Of a stretch of DNA of 64,000 bases, positions 19,041 through 28,138 are shown piece by piece. The notes under the pieces were generated by a model. The model was not told the DNA's origin. It worked only from the letters and a program-made list of their open reading frames with translations, and ran no database searches. Position 1 is the first letter of the stretch; the number at the start of each line of letters is the position of its first letter. A program made the position numbers and the translations under genes. Source of the DNA: DTU052 sp050951725. GTDB taxonomy: Bacteria > Bacillota > Syntrophomonadia > Syntrophomonadales > DTU052. The stretch covers positions 186,001 to 250,000 of the forward strand of contig JBMNJO010000001.1 of assembly GCA_050951725.1 (NCBI GenBank). Direction: 5' to 3'.

Positions 19041-19197
19041 TTAATTCCCGGCTCCCCTGTCAGCTAAAAGCTTGGGTTTCTGCCAGGAAAATTCTCGCTC
19101 CAGGCGAATTACGTCGGTCACCAGGGCTGAGGTTGCGGTAATGGTCAAGAAGACACTGGATATTATTGAAAACATGCCGGCTTCAGGCACTTGCCGT

Positions 19198-19656
19198 CTA
19201 ATGAGCTCCGGTTATCGCGGTGTTGCCGGTTACGTAAAATGTACCCCGGGCTTTGGCCAGCAGCTTGCGGTCCTGGTTGTACAGGTTAGCTTCCACTACC
19301 ACCGTGCTCCGCCCGGCATGGATCACATAAGCCTCCGAGATGAGTTCGGATTCCTCATAGATGGGTGCAAAATAGTTAATGTTCATATCAACGGTTACCG
19401 ATCCCACCCGGCCCAGGGAAGCAACTGACCATCCCATGGTACTGTCCGCCAGGGTGGCAATGATTCCGCCGTGCAGCCGGTTTTTGACGGTCGTATAATC
19501 ATGAACCACCGTAAGTTTCATACTGCATTCTCCCGGTCCCAGATAAATCAGGCTTACGCCGAGAGTCTGCAGGGTCGGGATCTGTGTGAAGCGGGAACAC
19601 ATGATTTGAAAGACCGTATCATCGAGCCCCTTGTTTATAACCTCTGATTTCTTCAT
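19198..19656 (-). CDS. PaaI-type hotdog thioesterase
   Basis: A 152-residue hotdog-fold protein. The motif RLHGGIIATLADSTMG carries the HGG-to-Asp pattern of PaaI and YdiI-type acyl-CoA thioesterases. It probably hydrolyses an aromatic or short acyl-CoA, releasing CoA when intermediates pile up. It is a single gene convergent with the enoyl-CoA hydratase. Confidence 0.83.
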   Translation of the reverse strand: MKKSEVINKGLDDTVFQIMCSRFTQIPTLQTLGVSLIYLGPGECSMKLTVVHDYTTVKNRLHGGIIATLADSTMGWSVASLGRVGSVTVDMNINYFAPIYEESELISEAYVIHAGRSTVVVEANLYNQDRKLLAKARGTFYVTGNTAITGAH

Positions 19657-19883
19657 CCGTTCTTTACTCCATTCTTTTTATATCATCCATGATACTATAC
19701 AAGGCGTTAACCCAAACACCGAAATATTGGTTTGAAGTGTTGTGACGTATTTAAGGATACAAGCATGGTGAAAATTACCAGTTATCCTGGCTAATTCCTG
19801 CCATGAACGGCTGATGGTTTCGTTTGAATCGGCTTAGATGAGGAGTTTCAATCCTGCTTATTGGGGTCACGATTCACCACGGC

Positions 19884-19933
19884 TTGACCAGGGTGGTCAT
19901 TTGCTATATTATGAAAAATGACCACCCTGGTCA
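19884..19933 (+). promoter_or_regulatory. Promoter flanked by twin TetR-type operators
   Basis: TTGACC (19884-19889) and TATTAT (19907-19912) are 17 bases apart, a good sigma-A promoter. The -35 overlaps TGACCAGGGTGGTCA (19885-19899) and the predicted start lies at TGACCACCCTGGTCA (19919-19933). Each 15-mer is itself a palindrome with a 3-base centre, and the two form an 18-bp inverted repeat. A TetR dimer on either site would block the promoter, so auto-repression is likely. Confidence 0.85.
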
Positions 19934-19961
19934 TTGCTGTTTATATAACCGAAGAAGTGAG

Positions 19962-20594
19962 GTGGCGAACATTTACTCCAAATTTTACAGTCTGGAACCG
20001 GAAAAACGAGAACGCATTATAAATGCGGCTCTTAAAGAGTTTGCCCGCAATGGTTATGAAAAGGCTTCCACGAATGAGATTATATCGGAAGCAGAAATAT
20101 CCAAAGTATCATTATTCAACTATTTTAGCAGCAAAAAGGGCCTGTATTTATTCCTGCTTGACTATGTGAATGAGGTTATCGAGAAAATCTACGATGAAGT
20201 TGACTGGAACCAGACAGATTTTTTTAAACGAACGAAAGCGATCGGTTTAGTTAAATTTAAGATTTATAAAAAGTTTCCCCAAGCCTTTGATTTTCTAAAG
20301 ATTGCAGTCCATGAGGACGCTGCTGAGGTAAAATCTGAAGTCAATAAAATAGGTAAACATCTCATTGCCAGTGGTTTGGAAAGAGGCTATAGGAATATAG
20401 ATTTGACCAAATTCCGGGAAGACATTGATCTTCAAAAAACCATCAATATTATTAACTGGACCATACTGAGCTTTGCTGAGGAGCAAAGGGATAAAGTGAA
20501 TTCCATTGAAAATGTCGGCCTGGAAGTGTTCCAGGAATGGGATGAATACTTTGACATAATGAAACGCTGTTTTTATAAAAGGGAGGCACAATAA
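19962..20594 (+). CDS. TetR family regulator
   Basis: The start is placed at GTG 19962 because the promoter and its predicted transcription start lie upstream of it; the longer frame begins inside the operator. The 210-residue product has a TetR N-terminal helix-turn-helix (about 15-60; ALKEFARNGYEKASTNEII and ISKVSLFNYFSSKKGLY). The C-terminal ligand domain has no clear match. It most likely represses its own operon, which includes the ABC exporter genes directly downstream (TAAATG overlap of stop and next start). Confidence 0.88.
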   Translation: MANIYSKFYSLEPEKRERIINAALKEFARNGYEKASTNEIISEAEISKVSLFNYFSSKKGLYLFLLDYVNEVIEKIYDEVDWNQTDFFKRTKAIGLVKFKIYKKFPQAFDFLKIAVHEDAAEVKSEVNKIGKHLIASGLERGYRNIDLTKFREDIDLQKTINIINWTILSFAEEQRDKVNSIENVGLEVFQEWDEYFDIMKRCFYKREAQ

Positions 20595-21293
20595 ATGTTT
20601 ATTGATGTTTCGGGCTTGAAGAAAAGCTACACCTCGGGCGTGGTTAGAAATGAAGTATTGAAGGGGGTGGGGATGAAACTTGATAAGGGGGAAATCGGTG
20701 TCATCCTGGGACCATCAGGCTCCGGAAAAACCACCTTGATGAATATAATTGGGGGCATTGACCGGGGCGACAGCGGCAAGGTCATGGTTGACGGAGTCGA
20801 GATAAACAATTTGAACGATGATCAGTTGACCGAGTACCGACGCAGGGACATCGGTTTCGTCTTCCAATTTTACAATCTGGTCCCTAATCTTACGGTCGGG
20901 GAAAACATTGAAGTCGTTTCCAACATCAGTAAAATGCCTCTTAACACCGACGAAGTCTTGGCGGCAGTGGATATGCAGGATAAAAAACCCCGCTTTCCCC
21001 GGGAGCTTAGCGGTGGCGAGCAACAACGGGTATCCATTGCCAGGGCCATCGTGAAGAATCCGCAGCTGTTGCTCTGCGACGAGCCAACCGGTGCCCTCGA
21101 CTATTATACGTCCCGCAGCATCCTGAAGCTCTTGCAGCAGGTGAATCAACAATACGGAACAACCATCCTAATGATAACCCATAATGCTGCGATTGCGGCT
21201 ATGGCCAACCGGGTGTTTAAGCTCAGAAGCGGGGAAATCGCAGAAGATACGGTTAATCAGATGACGGTTCCGGCGGAAAGGATTGAATGGTGA
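20595..21293 (+). CDS. ABC transporter ATP-binding protein (MacB/LolD-like)
   Basis: A 232-residue ATPase with Walker A (GPSGSGKTT), Q-loop (FVFQFYNLVPNLT), ABC signature (LSGGEQQR), Walker B (LLLCDEPTGALD) and H-loop (MITHN). It pairs with the FtsX-type permease, whose start overlaps its end. MacB/LolD-type ATPases drive export of drugs, peptides or lipoproteins. It is co-transcribed with the TetR gene. Confidence 0.93.
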   Translation: MFIDVSGLKKSYTSGVVRNEVLKGVGMKLDKGEIGVILGPSGSGKTTLMNIIGGIDRGDSGKVMVDGVEINNLNDDQLTEYRRRDIGFVFQFYNLVPNLTVGENIEVVSNISKMPLNTDEVLAAVDMQDKKPRFPRELSGGEQQRVSIARAIVKNPQLLLCDEPTGALDYYTSRSILKLLQQVNQQYGTTILMITHNAAIAAMANRVFKLRSGEIAEDTVNQMTVPAERIEW

Positions 21294-23542
21294 TGGCATT
21301 AAATAAGCGAGTTCTTCGGATATTGAAAGAAAACCCACTGCGCTATATTGGGGTTCTTTTGCTTATCATCATTGGAAGTTATACCTTTATTGTGGCGGCG
21401 GGGATTTCCCAGAATCTCGACACCCTGGTCACCACGTTTACCGAGGGGCATAGGCAGGAAGATCTGTCCTTCAGAACCGACCAGGCGATATCTGATAACG
21501 CTGACCTGGAACGAGCTGCGAACGCGATAATTGAAGAGTCCTTAAGTTACGACGCCGCCCTTTCCGACACGCTAACCCTGCGACTGCTCAGTAAAACGGA
21601 AAGGCTGAATATCCCGGCGGTCATTGAGGGGCGGGCGCTTTCCGGGTCGGGAGAGATACTGCTTGATCCCGCCTTTGCCCAAGCAAATGGTTATCAACTG
21701 GGGAGTCAAATAGAAGCAGCAGATAAAATCTTTACGGTCGTAGGTTATGTATCCTTGCCGCACTACATCTATCCGCTAAAAAACGTAAATGACATCATGG
21801 TTTCGCCCGACAATTTTGGTGTCGGCGTGATAATACGTGAGGACTTCGCGGGTATTGACAATGCTCTTCGCAATTATTCCGTCCGCTTTAATGACCGGAC
21901 GCAGAGCCTCAATAAACAGGGGTCGCAGTTCAGGGAGCGTTTACACCAAGAAGGCATAACCGAGTCTGACTGGGTTGACATTATGAACAACAAACGCGCC
22001 CGAATGGCCTGGGCATCCATAACCGGCTTAAAGACCATGAGCATACCGATACCGGCGGCAATGTTTCTTCTGTGCTGCTTAATCATTGGTATTATAATAT
22101 GGCGTACAATTCGCAATGAATCAGTAATTATCGGGACACTCTACGCGCAAGGTTACCGGCGGCGTGAATTAATGCGCCATTATATGGCGGTTCCTCTGCT
22201 GCTGGCCTTGACAGGTGGGGCAATAGGAAGCCTGCTGGCCTTGCCGTCCATCGCACCTTCAGTTATGGCCATGGTTTCATATTATAATGTTCCCGTGATT
22301 GGCATTGAATTGAAGGCTTTGAATGTATTGATCGGAATACTGACGCCGGTGCTGTTTTTGGGTGTCAGCAGCTATCTGGTTATACGGTTCGAATTGAGAC
22401 GGTCACCAGCCGAGCTTATGAAAGGCGGAAGACAGAAGACGGGTGTCAATGCCCTGGAACGTGCTATTAATCTGGAAAGGTTTAAATTCAGCACCAAGTT
22501 TAAGCTGCGGGAGCAGTTAAGAAGTATTTCACGGTTGCTGCTCCTGCTTTTCGGCATAACCAGCGCGTCAGTGCTTATGCTCTTGGGTTTCACCATCATG
22601 AACTCCATGGACTATGTCTTCAAAAACAGTACCGAGGACACCTACCGTTTTGAATACGAATACGCCTTTAAGGACATCCAACAGGGTATAGCGCCGGAAG
22701 GGGCGGAGGTGTTCTCCGCCGGAAGGTTTTATCCCGAAAACAACGAAAAAATTGAGTTTTATATAACCGGCGTGGAGCCGAATTCCACCATTTTGACCTT
22801 GAAAAGCAACGCCAGCCGGCCGCTTCCCAATAACCAGACCAACATTACCAAGCCTTTGGCTGACCGACTGGGCATTGAGGCAGGCGATAACGTAAGCTTA
22901 ATCAACAAGCAGGATGGGAGACAGTACACTTTTCATATTAATGAGGTTGCTGACTCCTACGCGGGGCAGTTTATCTTCATGCCCATCGATGAGTTTAACG
23001 CACAGCTGGGACTTCCCGAAAACAGCTACCTGGGGCTTTGGAGCACAAAAGAGCTTGATATTCCCGAAGAGCAGCTTTCGGGAACCAAGTCGTTAAGCGA
23101 GACTGCCAACGCTATGGATGAACTGCTGGGACCGATGGTTTCCATGGTGGTGGCCATGACCCTTATCGCATCTGTGGTGGGCTTGATTATCATCTATCTG
23201 GTTACCTCGTTGATAATTGAGGAAAACAAAAACACCATCTCGCTGTTTAAGATATTTGGCTACCGAGGCCGTGAAATCAAGTCCCTGATACTGAACAGCT
23301 CAACTTTGGTGATAGTAGCAGGATTTGTTATCAGTATCCCGGTTATGGCAGCGTCAATGGGTGCCATGTACGGATACCTTGGTGCCATGATAAATATGGT
23401 GCTGCCAACGATTATCAGTCCGCTTTATGTGTCGGTCTGCTTTGTGGCCATCATGCTGACTTATCAGCTCAGCAAGCTGCTTTGTGCAAAGAAGGTCAAC
23501 GCGGTTTCCATGAGCGAGGCGTTAAAGGCGGGAACCGAATAA
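21287..23542 (+). CDS. FtsX-like ABC permease
   Basis: A 751-residue protein with one N-terminal membrane helix, a large extracellular region (about 40-250), three helices (about 255-370), a second extracellular region (about 440-610) and a final set of three helices (about 620-735). This duplicated FtsX layout is usual for two-domain MacB-type permeases in Firmicutes. GYRRRELMRHYM and GYRGREIKSLIL are paired coupling-helix sequences. The start overlaps the ATPase gene by 7 bases (ATG 21287; ATG 21293 is also possible). The cargo is unknown. Confidence 0.9.
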   Translation: MVMALNKRVLRILKENPLRYIGVLLLIIIGSYTFIVAAGISQNLDTLVTTFTEGHRQEDLSFRTDQAISDNADLERAANAIIEESLSYDAALSDTLTLRLLSKTERLNIPAVIEGRALSGSGEILLDPAFAQANGYQLGSQIEAADKIFTVVGYVSLPHYIYPLKNVNDIMVSPDNFGVGVIIREDFAGIDNALRNYSVRFNDRTQSLNKQGSQFRERLHQEGITESDWVDIMNNKRARMAWASITGLKTMSIPIPAAMFLLCCLIIGIIIWRTIRNESVIIGTLYAQGYRRRELMRHYMAVPLLLALTGGAIGSLLALPSIAPSVMAMVSYYNVPVIGIELKALNVLIGILTPVLFLGVSSYLVIRFELRRSPAELMKGGRQKTGVNALERAINLERFKFSTKFKLREQLRSISRLLLLLFGITSASVLMLLGFTIMNSMDYVFKNSTEDTYRFEYEYAFKDIQQGIAPEGAEVFSAGRFYPENNEKIEFYITGVEPNSTILTLKSNASRPLPNNQTNITKPLADRLGIEAGDNVSLINKQDGRQYTFHINEVADSYAGQFIFMPIDEFNAQLGLPENSYLGLWSTKELDIPEEQLSGTKSLSETANAMDELLGPMVSMVVAMTLIASVVGLIIIYLVTSLIIEENKNTISLFKIFGYRGREIKSLILNSSTLVIVAGFVISIPVMAASMGAMYGYLGAMINMVLPTIISPLYVSVCFVAIMLTYQLSKLLCAKKVNAVSMSEALKAGTE

Positions 23543-23648
23543 AAAAGTCTTGGTACCATGAGTGCGGCCTATTGACATTTAGGCAGGAAGATTCTTGGCA
23601 TTGTGCTAATATTAAAGGATAGAGTTGACTATTGGGGAGGTAAAATAA

Positions 23649-24785
23649 GTGGATTTTAAACTTACCAAAGAGCAGGAATTGATCCAGAGAGCAGCCCGCG
23701 AATTCGCCGAAAAGAACATCATGCCGGTTGCCGACCAAATTGAACGTGAAGGTAAGATCCCTGATGAAATACTGAAGGGTATGGCTGAACTGGAACTGTT
23801 CGGCATCGCCTATCCGGAAGAGTATGGCGGAACCGGTGCCGGATACTTGTCTTATGTACTGGCCTGCGAACAGATTGCCCGGGCTAACGGCAGTGTTTCC
23901 GGCCTCTACTCCGTGCATTACCTGGGAACCAGTTCAATCGCCAGTTTCGGGAATCCCGAACAGAAGGCCAAATATCTGCCCAAGGCCGGCAGCGGCGAAT
24001 GGATTTCATCCTTCGCTTTTACCGAACCGGCTACCGGATCCGATCCCAAGCAGATAAGCACCGTCGCGGTCAAAGATGGTGATGACTATATCATCAACGG
24101 AGTAAAACGGTTTATCTCCGCTGCCTACCTGCCAGGACCTATTGTGATTTTTGCCAAGGATTCGGAGACCGGCCATCCTACAGCATTCCTGGTTGACAAG
24201 TTCTGCCCGGGTTATTCAGTGTCCGAAACTTGGAAGAAAATCGGTATCCACGGCAGTAAGGTTGTAGATGTCTACCTTAAAGATGTAAGGGTTCCCTCAT
24301 CAGCGGTTCTGGGACCTAAAGGCCAAGGTTATCCGGTTCTGCTGGCCGGCATCTCGTACGGTAAGGTTGGGATGTGTGCCGGCAGCCTGGGCGGCATGCA
24401 GGCCGCATTAGAGGAAAGCATCAAGTACGCCAAAGAGAAGGCGCACCGGGATAGCACCATCGCCAAGTTCCCCACCATCCAGGTGGCTATCGCCAAAATA
24501 GCTGAGAAAGTGGAAGCCTGTCGCTGGCTGACCTACAGGCTTGCCTGGTTGGCGGACAACACCAAAGATATAATGGCATTCGCCAAGCAAGCAGCTATGA
24601 CCAAAGCCTTTGTGGCCGAGTGCGGTGTTGACGTAGCGCGCCTGGCTGTAGGCGTACACGGCTCTTATGGACTTATGGATGATTACAAAGTGTCGCGTAT
24701 TTACCGCGATGCCATCATCTCCGAGCAGACCGAAGGTGTGGCTGACATGCAGCGCTTGATCACCGGAGGTGCCTTGCTTAGGTAG
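23649..24785 (+). CDS. Acyl-CoA dehydrogenase
   Basis: A 378-residue flavoprotein of standard length, starting at GTG after GGGGAGG. Visible features are the N-terminal helical domain, AFTEPATGSD (FAD/substrate strand), GIHGSKVVDVYLKDVRVP, and the C-terminal YRDAIISEQTEGVADMQR, where the Glu in SEQTEG sits at the usual catalytic-base position. It should oxidise acyl-CoA to trans-2-enoyl-CoA and pass electrons to an electron-transfer flavoprotein, whose genes are not in this window. The last 61 bases of this gene plus its terminator are repeated at 28139-28266. Confidence 0.92.
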   Translation: MDFKLTKEQELIQRAAREFAEKNIMPVADQIEREGKIPDEILKGMAELELFGIAYPEEYGGTGAGYLSYVLACEQIARANGSVSGLYSVHYLGTSSIASFGNPEQKAKYLPKAGSGEWISSFAFTEPATGSDPKQISTVAVKDGDDYIINGVKRFISAAYLPGPIVIFAKDSETGHPTAFLVDKFCPGYSVSETWKKIGIHGSKVVDVYLKDVRVPSSAVLGPKGQGYPVLLAGISYGKVGMCAGSLGGMQAALEESIKYAKEKAHRDSTIAKFPTIQVAIAKIAEKVEACRWLTYRLAWLADNTKDIMAFAKQAAMTKAFVAECGVDVARLAVGVHGSYGLMDDYKVSRIYRDAIISEQTEGVADMQRLITGGALLR

Positions 24786-24852
24786 TTGACAGGGATAGAC
24801 AAAAGCAGGATCGTCAATTAGAGGGGGGACATCCCCCCTCTTTGATTTTGAT
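24725..24852. repeat. 128-bp direct repeat, copy A
   Basis: This covers the last 61 bases of the acyl-CoA dehydrogenase gene, its stop and the terminator. Copy B at 28139-28266 has the same length, no gaps and only a few mismatches clustered around the stop codon. The two copies bracket the 3.3-kb defence-like segment. Confidence 0.92.
24820..24845 (+). terminator. Intrinsic terminator after acyl-CoA dehydrogenase gene
   Basis: AGAGGGGGGA, loop CAT, then CCCCCCTCT followed by TTGATTTTG. The stem is very GC-rich and the T-rich tail is good. An identical hairpin sits in repeat copy B at 28234. Confidence 0.85.
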
Positions 24853-24991
24853 TAAATACTGTAGTTGTAGGGAAGGAAGAAGCAGGGATTAGAGAAAGAA
24901 ATGGGGAATATGTGGTAAAACACCGGCGGTAGTGCAAGATGCGTCTATGTTCTGAGTAGACCTGCCTGCTAAAAAAGGTGAGGCAAGTAAG

Positions 24992-25462
24992 ATGGACAGA
25001 AAATGGTTATTAATCACCATACTAATAATATCCATGTTTATTGCCGGCTGTAACCGGATTGATACAGACAGCCAAACAACCACCGTTGGAAAGCTGATAC
25101 TAGACCAAGATAGGTTAATGACTATTAAGGTTATTCGAGGATCCAGTGAGCAAAAAAGCATCGAGATTAGTGATTCAGATTACATTAGAAAGTTGTTAGA
25201 CGAAGTCAAGGCCATCCCCGTCAAGAGACTGAGTAAGGATGAAGACGTCGACTTTATGCAACTGAGAATTCAGGATGAAGCGATGATAAGTATCTTTTTC
25301 TATGAATATGACTCATTAAAGGGTGGACTCGTTATTTGGCCTGACGGATATGTGTATGCCGTAGATTCTGGGTCCATGGAAGGCAACCAGCGAACCGTCT
25401 CGTACCTGTCTGAATCGAAGTATCCTGAAGTCTATGAGTTGGTAGGTGGGGAAGAGGAGTAA
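24992..25462 (+). CDS. Putative lipoprotein
   Basis: A 156-residue protein starting after AAAGGTGAGG. It has a short basic N-terminus, a hydrophobic stretch and a lipobox FIAGC with Cys at about residue 20, so it should be a membrane-anchored lipoprotein. The mature part is charged, without a family I recognise. It sits at the left edge of the segment between the 128-bp repeats. Confidence 0.65.
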   Translation: MDRKWLLITILIISMFIAGCNRIDTDSQTTTVGKLILDQDRLMTIKVIRGSSEQKSIEISDSDYIRKLLDEVKAIPVKRLSKDEDVDFMQLRIQDEAMISIFFYEYDSLKGGLVIWPDGYVYAVDSGSMEGNQRTVSYLSESKYPEVYELVGGEEE

Positions 25463-25636
25463 CGTTTGTCGCTCCTCAAACGACGGTACCAGTGTTTATT
25501 TCCCTAACGACATTGACCGAACTGATTCGAGAAATTCAAAATGCAGACATTTTTGTCCTGGTGGTTAGTTCCCGTTTAGTTCGCTTTCTGAAAGGCTACA
25601 TTGCCGCTATTGAGAACAGTGCAGGTGTTTATTTAA

Positions 25637-26572
25637 ATGAAGCTCTACATAGGTGTTACCGATAACAACTGGTATAGTTTTCTCGCCCAGCATCAACCAG
25701 ATGAGGTCAATTTTTGGCGACCAGGAGGAAAGTATTTTAGAGCAATAGAACCCGGAGGGATGTTTCTATTTAAATTACATAGCCCATTAAACTTTATTGC
25801 GGGTGGTGGCTTCTTCGTCCGTTATTCCCGTCTCCCGGTCTCACTTGCCTGGGAGACTTTCGGTAATAAAAATGGTACTTCTGACTATTCTGCTTTTCTA
25901 CGGACAATTCACCGTTATCGCAGAACCGACCCTCATACTGAACATGACCCGGTTATTGGTTGTATTGTATTAGCCTCTCCGTTTTTCTTTGACCGTTCAG
26001 ATTGGATCCCCGCTCCTCAAGACTGGAATTCCAATATTGTCCAAGGCAAATCTTACGCTACCGATACTTTCATTGGCAAGTCGTTAGTGAGACAGGTCCA
26101 AGAAAAGCTTCAAAACAGGCAAATCAATGGCTTCAATCAAAATACATCTTGGTCCGAGGAGGAAGGGGAGCGGTATGGTGCCGGACATATAGTATACCCT
26201 CGCTTGGGGCAAGGTGCATTTCGCGTCGTGGTAACGGAGGCATACAATAGACGTTGTGCAATCACCGGGGAAAAAACTCTACCTGTTCTCGAAGCTGCAC
26301 ACATCAAACCTTATTCCCAGCAAGGTCCCCACCATCCTGCCAATGGAATTCTTTTACGGCAGGACCTTCATACGTTGTTTGACCGGGGATATATGACGGT
26401 TTCGCCTGACTTCCATATTGAAGTTAGCAAAAAAATAAAAGAGGACTTTGGCAATGGCCGAGACTACTATGCTTTGCATGGGAGTAAGCTTCGTGAGGTT
26501 CCACAAAACACGATCGAAAGACCTTCGCGCGAATTTCTGGAATGGCATAATCAGAATCGTTATTTGGGATAA
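25637..26572 (+). CDS. HNH endonuclease with N-terminal EVE/PUA-like domain
   Basis: A 311-residue protein. The C-terminal half has an HNH nuclease motif: RRCAITGE, then EAAHIKPYS (first His), NGILLRQDLHTLFD (Asn and last His) and GYMTV. The first 150 residues (WYSFLAQ, EPGGMFLFKL, IAGGGFFV) resemble EVE or PUA-like readers of modified bases. EVE-HNH or SRA-HNH fusions are modification-dependent (type IV-like) restriction enzymes, so cleavage of foreign modified DNA is the likely role; the reader assignment is inference. A partly overlapping open frame at 25465-25665 without a start may be debris of another gene. Confidence 0.72.
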   Translation: MKLYIGVTDNNWYSFLAQHQPDEVNFWRPGGKYFRAIEPGGMFLFKLHSPLNFIAGGGFFVRYSRLPVSLAWETFGNKNGTSDYSAFLRTIHRYRRTDPHTEHDPVIGCIVLASPFFFDRSDWIPAPQDWNSNIVQGKSYATDTFIGKSLVRQVQEKLQNRQINGFNQNTSWSEEEGERYGAGHIVYPRLGQGAFRVVVTEAYNRRCAITGEKTLPVLEAAHIKPYSQQGPHHPANGILLRQDLHTLFDRGYMTVSPDFHIEVSKKIKEDFGNGRDYYALHGSKLREVPQNTIERPSREFLEWHNQNRYLG

Positions 26573-26765
26573 AGGGTAGTTAAGATTCTAAGATCAATGG
26601 AATGGGAGACTAACTTCAAGAGAAGGATCAAGCTTTAAATAATCGCCCAGGTAATATAGGTGACAACCAGCATAACATCGTCTCCATACAATAGTCGAAC
26701 AAGAGATTATGCCGCAGGCCAAAAGATAGGATACCAAACTGAACTGTGTATCAAGAGATTTTGTA

Positions 26766-26990
26766 CTAAACCCGCAGTTTCTCCTTTAAAGCCTCCTGCA
26801 GAACTTTAGATAAACTAATGCCTTCACTTGTTGCCATCTAACCATCCGGGAATGCTTACCGTGCGGCGTACTGCGCGGTTATCGCGTATGTCAGCGCGGA
26901 TTTGGGTAACAAACTGATTTTTTGATGATTTGATGGTCTTGATATCACTCGGTTCGGGAATCACTTCTTTTGGCGACTGTCGTTTCTGCA
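26766..26990 (-). pseudogene. hicB: hicB antitoxin C-terminal remnant
   Basis: On the minus strand one frame reads VIPEPSDIKTI, then NRAVRRTVSIPGWLD and hits a stop; the next frame continues EGISLSKVLQEALKEKL to a TAG at 26766. Together these match the C-terminal half of HicB antitoxins, including the Arc-like DNA-binding tail with IPGWL and the SKVLQEAL helix. The N-terminal half and hicA are missing, and one frameshift separates the two pieces. It is a dead fragment of a toxin-antitoxin module. Confidence 0.72.
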
Positions 26991-27122
26991 ATCACTGTGG
27001 GGTTAAGGTACATAAAGAAAATCAGAACCGTTACTGGGAATTTGAAGGAGGTAGTTATCTACCTGATAGAGAAGTCTTTAATAACTTGGTTCCAGTTCGG
27101 GCCATATAAATTAAGGGATGAA

Positions 27123-27251
27123 ATGGATATGCAAACCGACAAGTACAACATTGCTTTTACTACCGGCGGGCTCTTTTTACCGGAATCTATGAAAATCGCC
27201 GAACTGTATCTTGATACCGGCGATTGGGGAAAGGGATTCTACCGTTCTTGA
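27123..27251 (+). pseudogene. 5' fragment of a brxA-like (DUF1819) gene
   Basis: From ATG 27123 the frame encodes YNIAFTTGGLFLPESMKIAEL and YLDTGDW, which looks like the N-terminus of DUF1819/BrxA proteins of BREX phage-defence systems (usually about 200 residues). After about 37 codons the sequence changes to the start of a different gene and the frame soon stops. The match is by eye to the family's opening segment, so the name is tentative. It indicates a lost BREX-type locus. Confidence 0.5.
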
Positions 27252-27987
27252 CCGGAAATCAAAAGACAAGTTAACAGGAAGCCTAAGGTATTTCCGCCTT
27301 AGTAACGAAGCGGTAAGTGTTGAACAAAGATTTTTGAATCTGTGGATTGCACTGGAGCATTTGATTCGAAGCGGGGTAAGACATAAAAGCATTATTGAGC
27401 CAATGGCCGATTTTTTACCAAAAACCTTGGCTTTAAATCATGTACACAGATTAGGTAGAGATGTAGTTGAAAATGTTCGTCGTTTGAATATCCGGTTGCC
27501 ATTTGAAATTATACCACCGTTCAGAAACCGCAACGTACCAGATTTAATTGAACTTTGCAGGAATGAGGCAAGGTTGGCTACGTTGCTAAATGCTGTGAAC
27601 CAAAACCCATTGCTCGACTTTAGGTTACGACAGTTTTCGGATATAGTAACAGATCCAAAGAGAATCAAAGCTGCTATTGATAAAAACTACCGGGATATCA
27701 ATCACCATTTGGCCCGTATTTACCGTATACGAAATAGAATTGTACATAGTGCGGCTCACGACCTCCGTATATGGGGAATAACTGCCAATTTAAACTACTA
27801 TGTAAGAACTGTTTTAAACATATTGCTGTATGAATTATCAACTTATGACTGCTTTCCTGATCTTTGGAGTGTATACATCAAGTACCAAACGGCTTACGAT
27901 CAATATCTGTCAAGCTTAGATAAGGCCAACACAACAGCGTTTCAATCAACCGTTGTAGACAATCCCTTAAGACTGCTCTGGCCGTGA
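27211..27987 (+). pseudogene. HEPN-domain protein, 5'-truncated
   Basis: The open frame begins at a TTG inside the brxA-like fragment, so its first six or so codons are not native. The rest (about 250 residues) is helical, with RFLNLWIALEHLIR and, near residue 174, RIRNRIVHSA, which carries the RN-x3-H signature of HEPN domains (Apea-like group). HEPN proteins are often RNases of toxin-antitoxin and abortive-infection systems. The junction near 27232 with the brxA-like piece suggests a deletion joined the two genes. A 32-codon frame (27984-28082) starts with GTG overlapping its stop and may be the beginning of another lost gene. Confidence 0.6.
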
Positions 27988-28138
27988 GTAATCTGAGTGA
28001 ACAACTTGAAGCCAGAATGGTCTTTTTGCGGACAGCTGACTCAAAGCTTGTGGCAACATTCCTACTGATGATCGATGTTTAATAACCAACTTGCAACTTT
28101 TATTTGTGACAGATTGCACCACGAGTGTCCGGTTCCGT

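Noticed and set aside
26970..27251. 93-residue open frame as a gene
   Set aside because: Its first 51 codons overlap the hicB fossil's upstream edge and have no ribosome binding site; only the part from 27123 looks like a real gene start.
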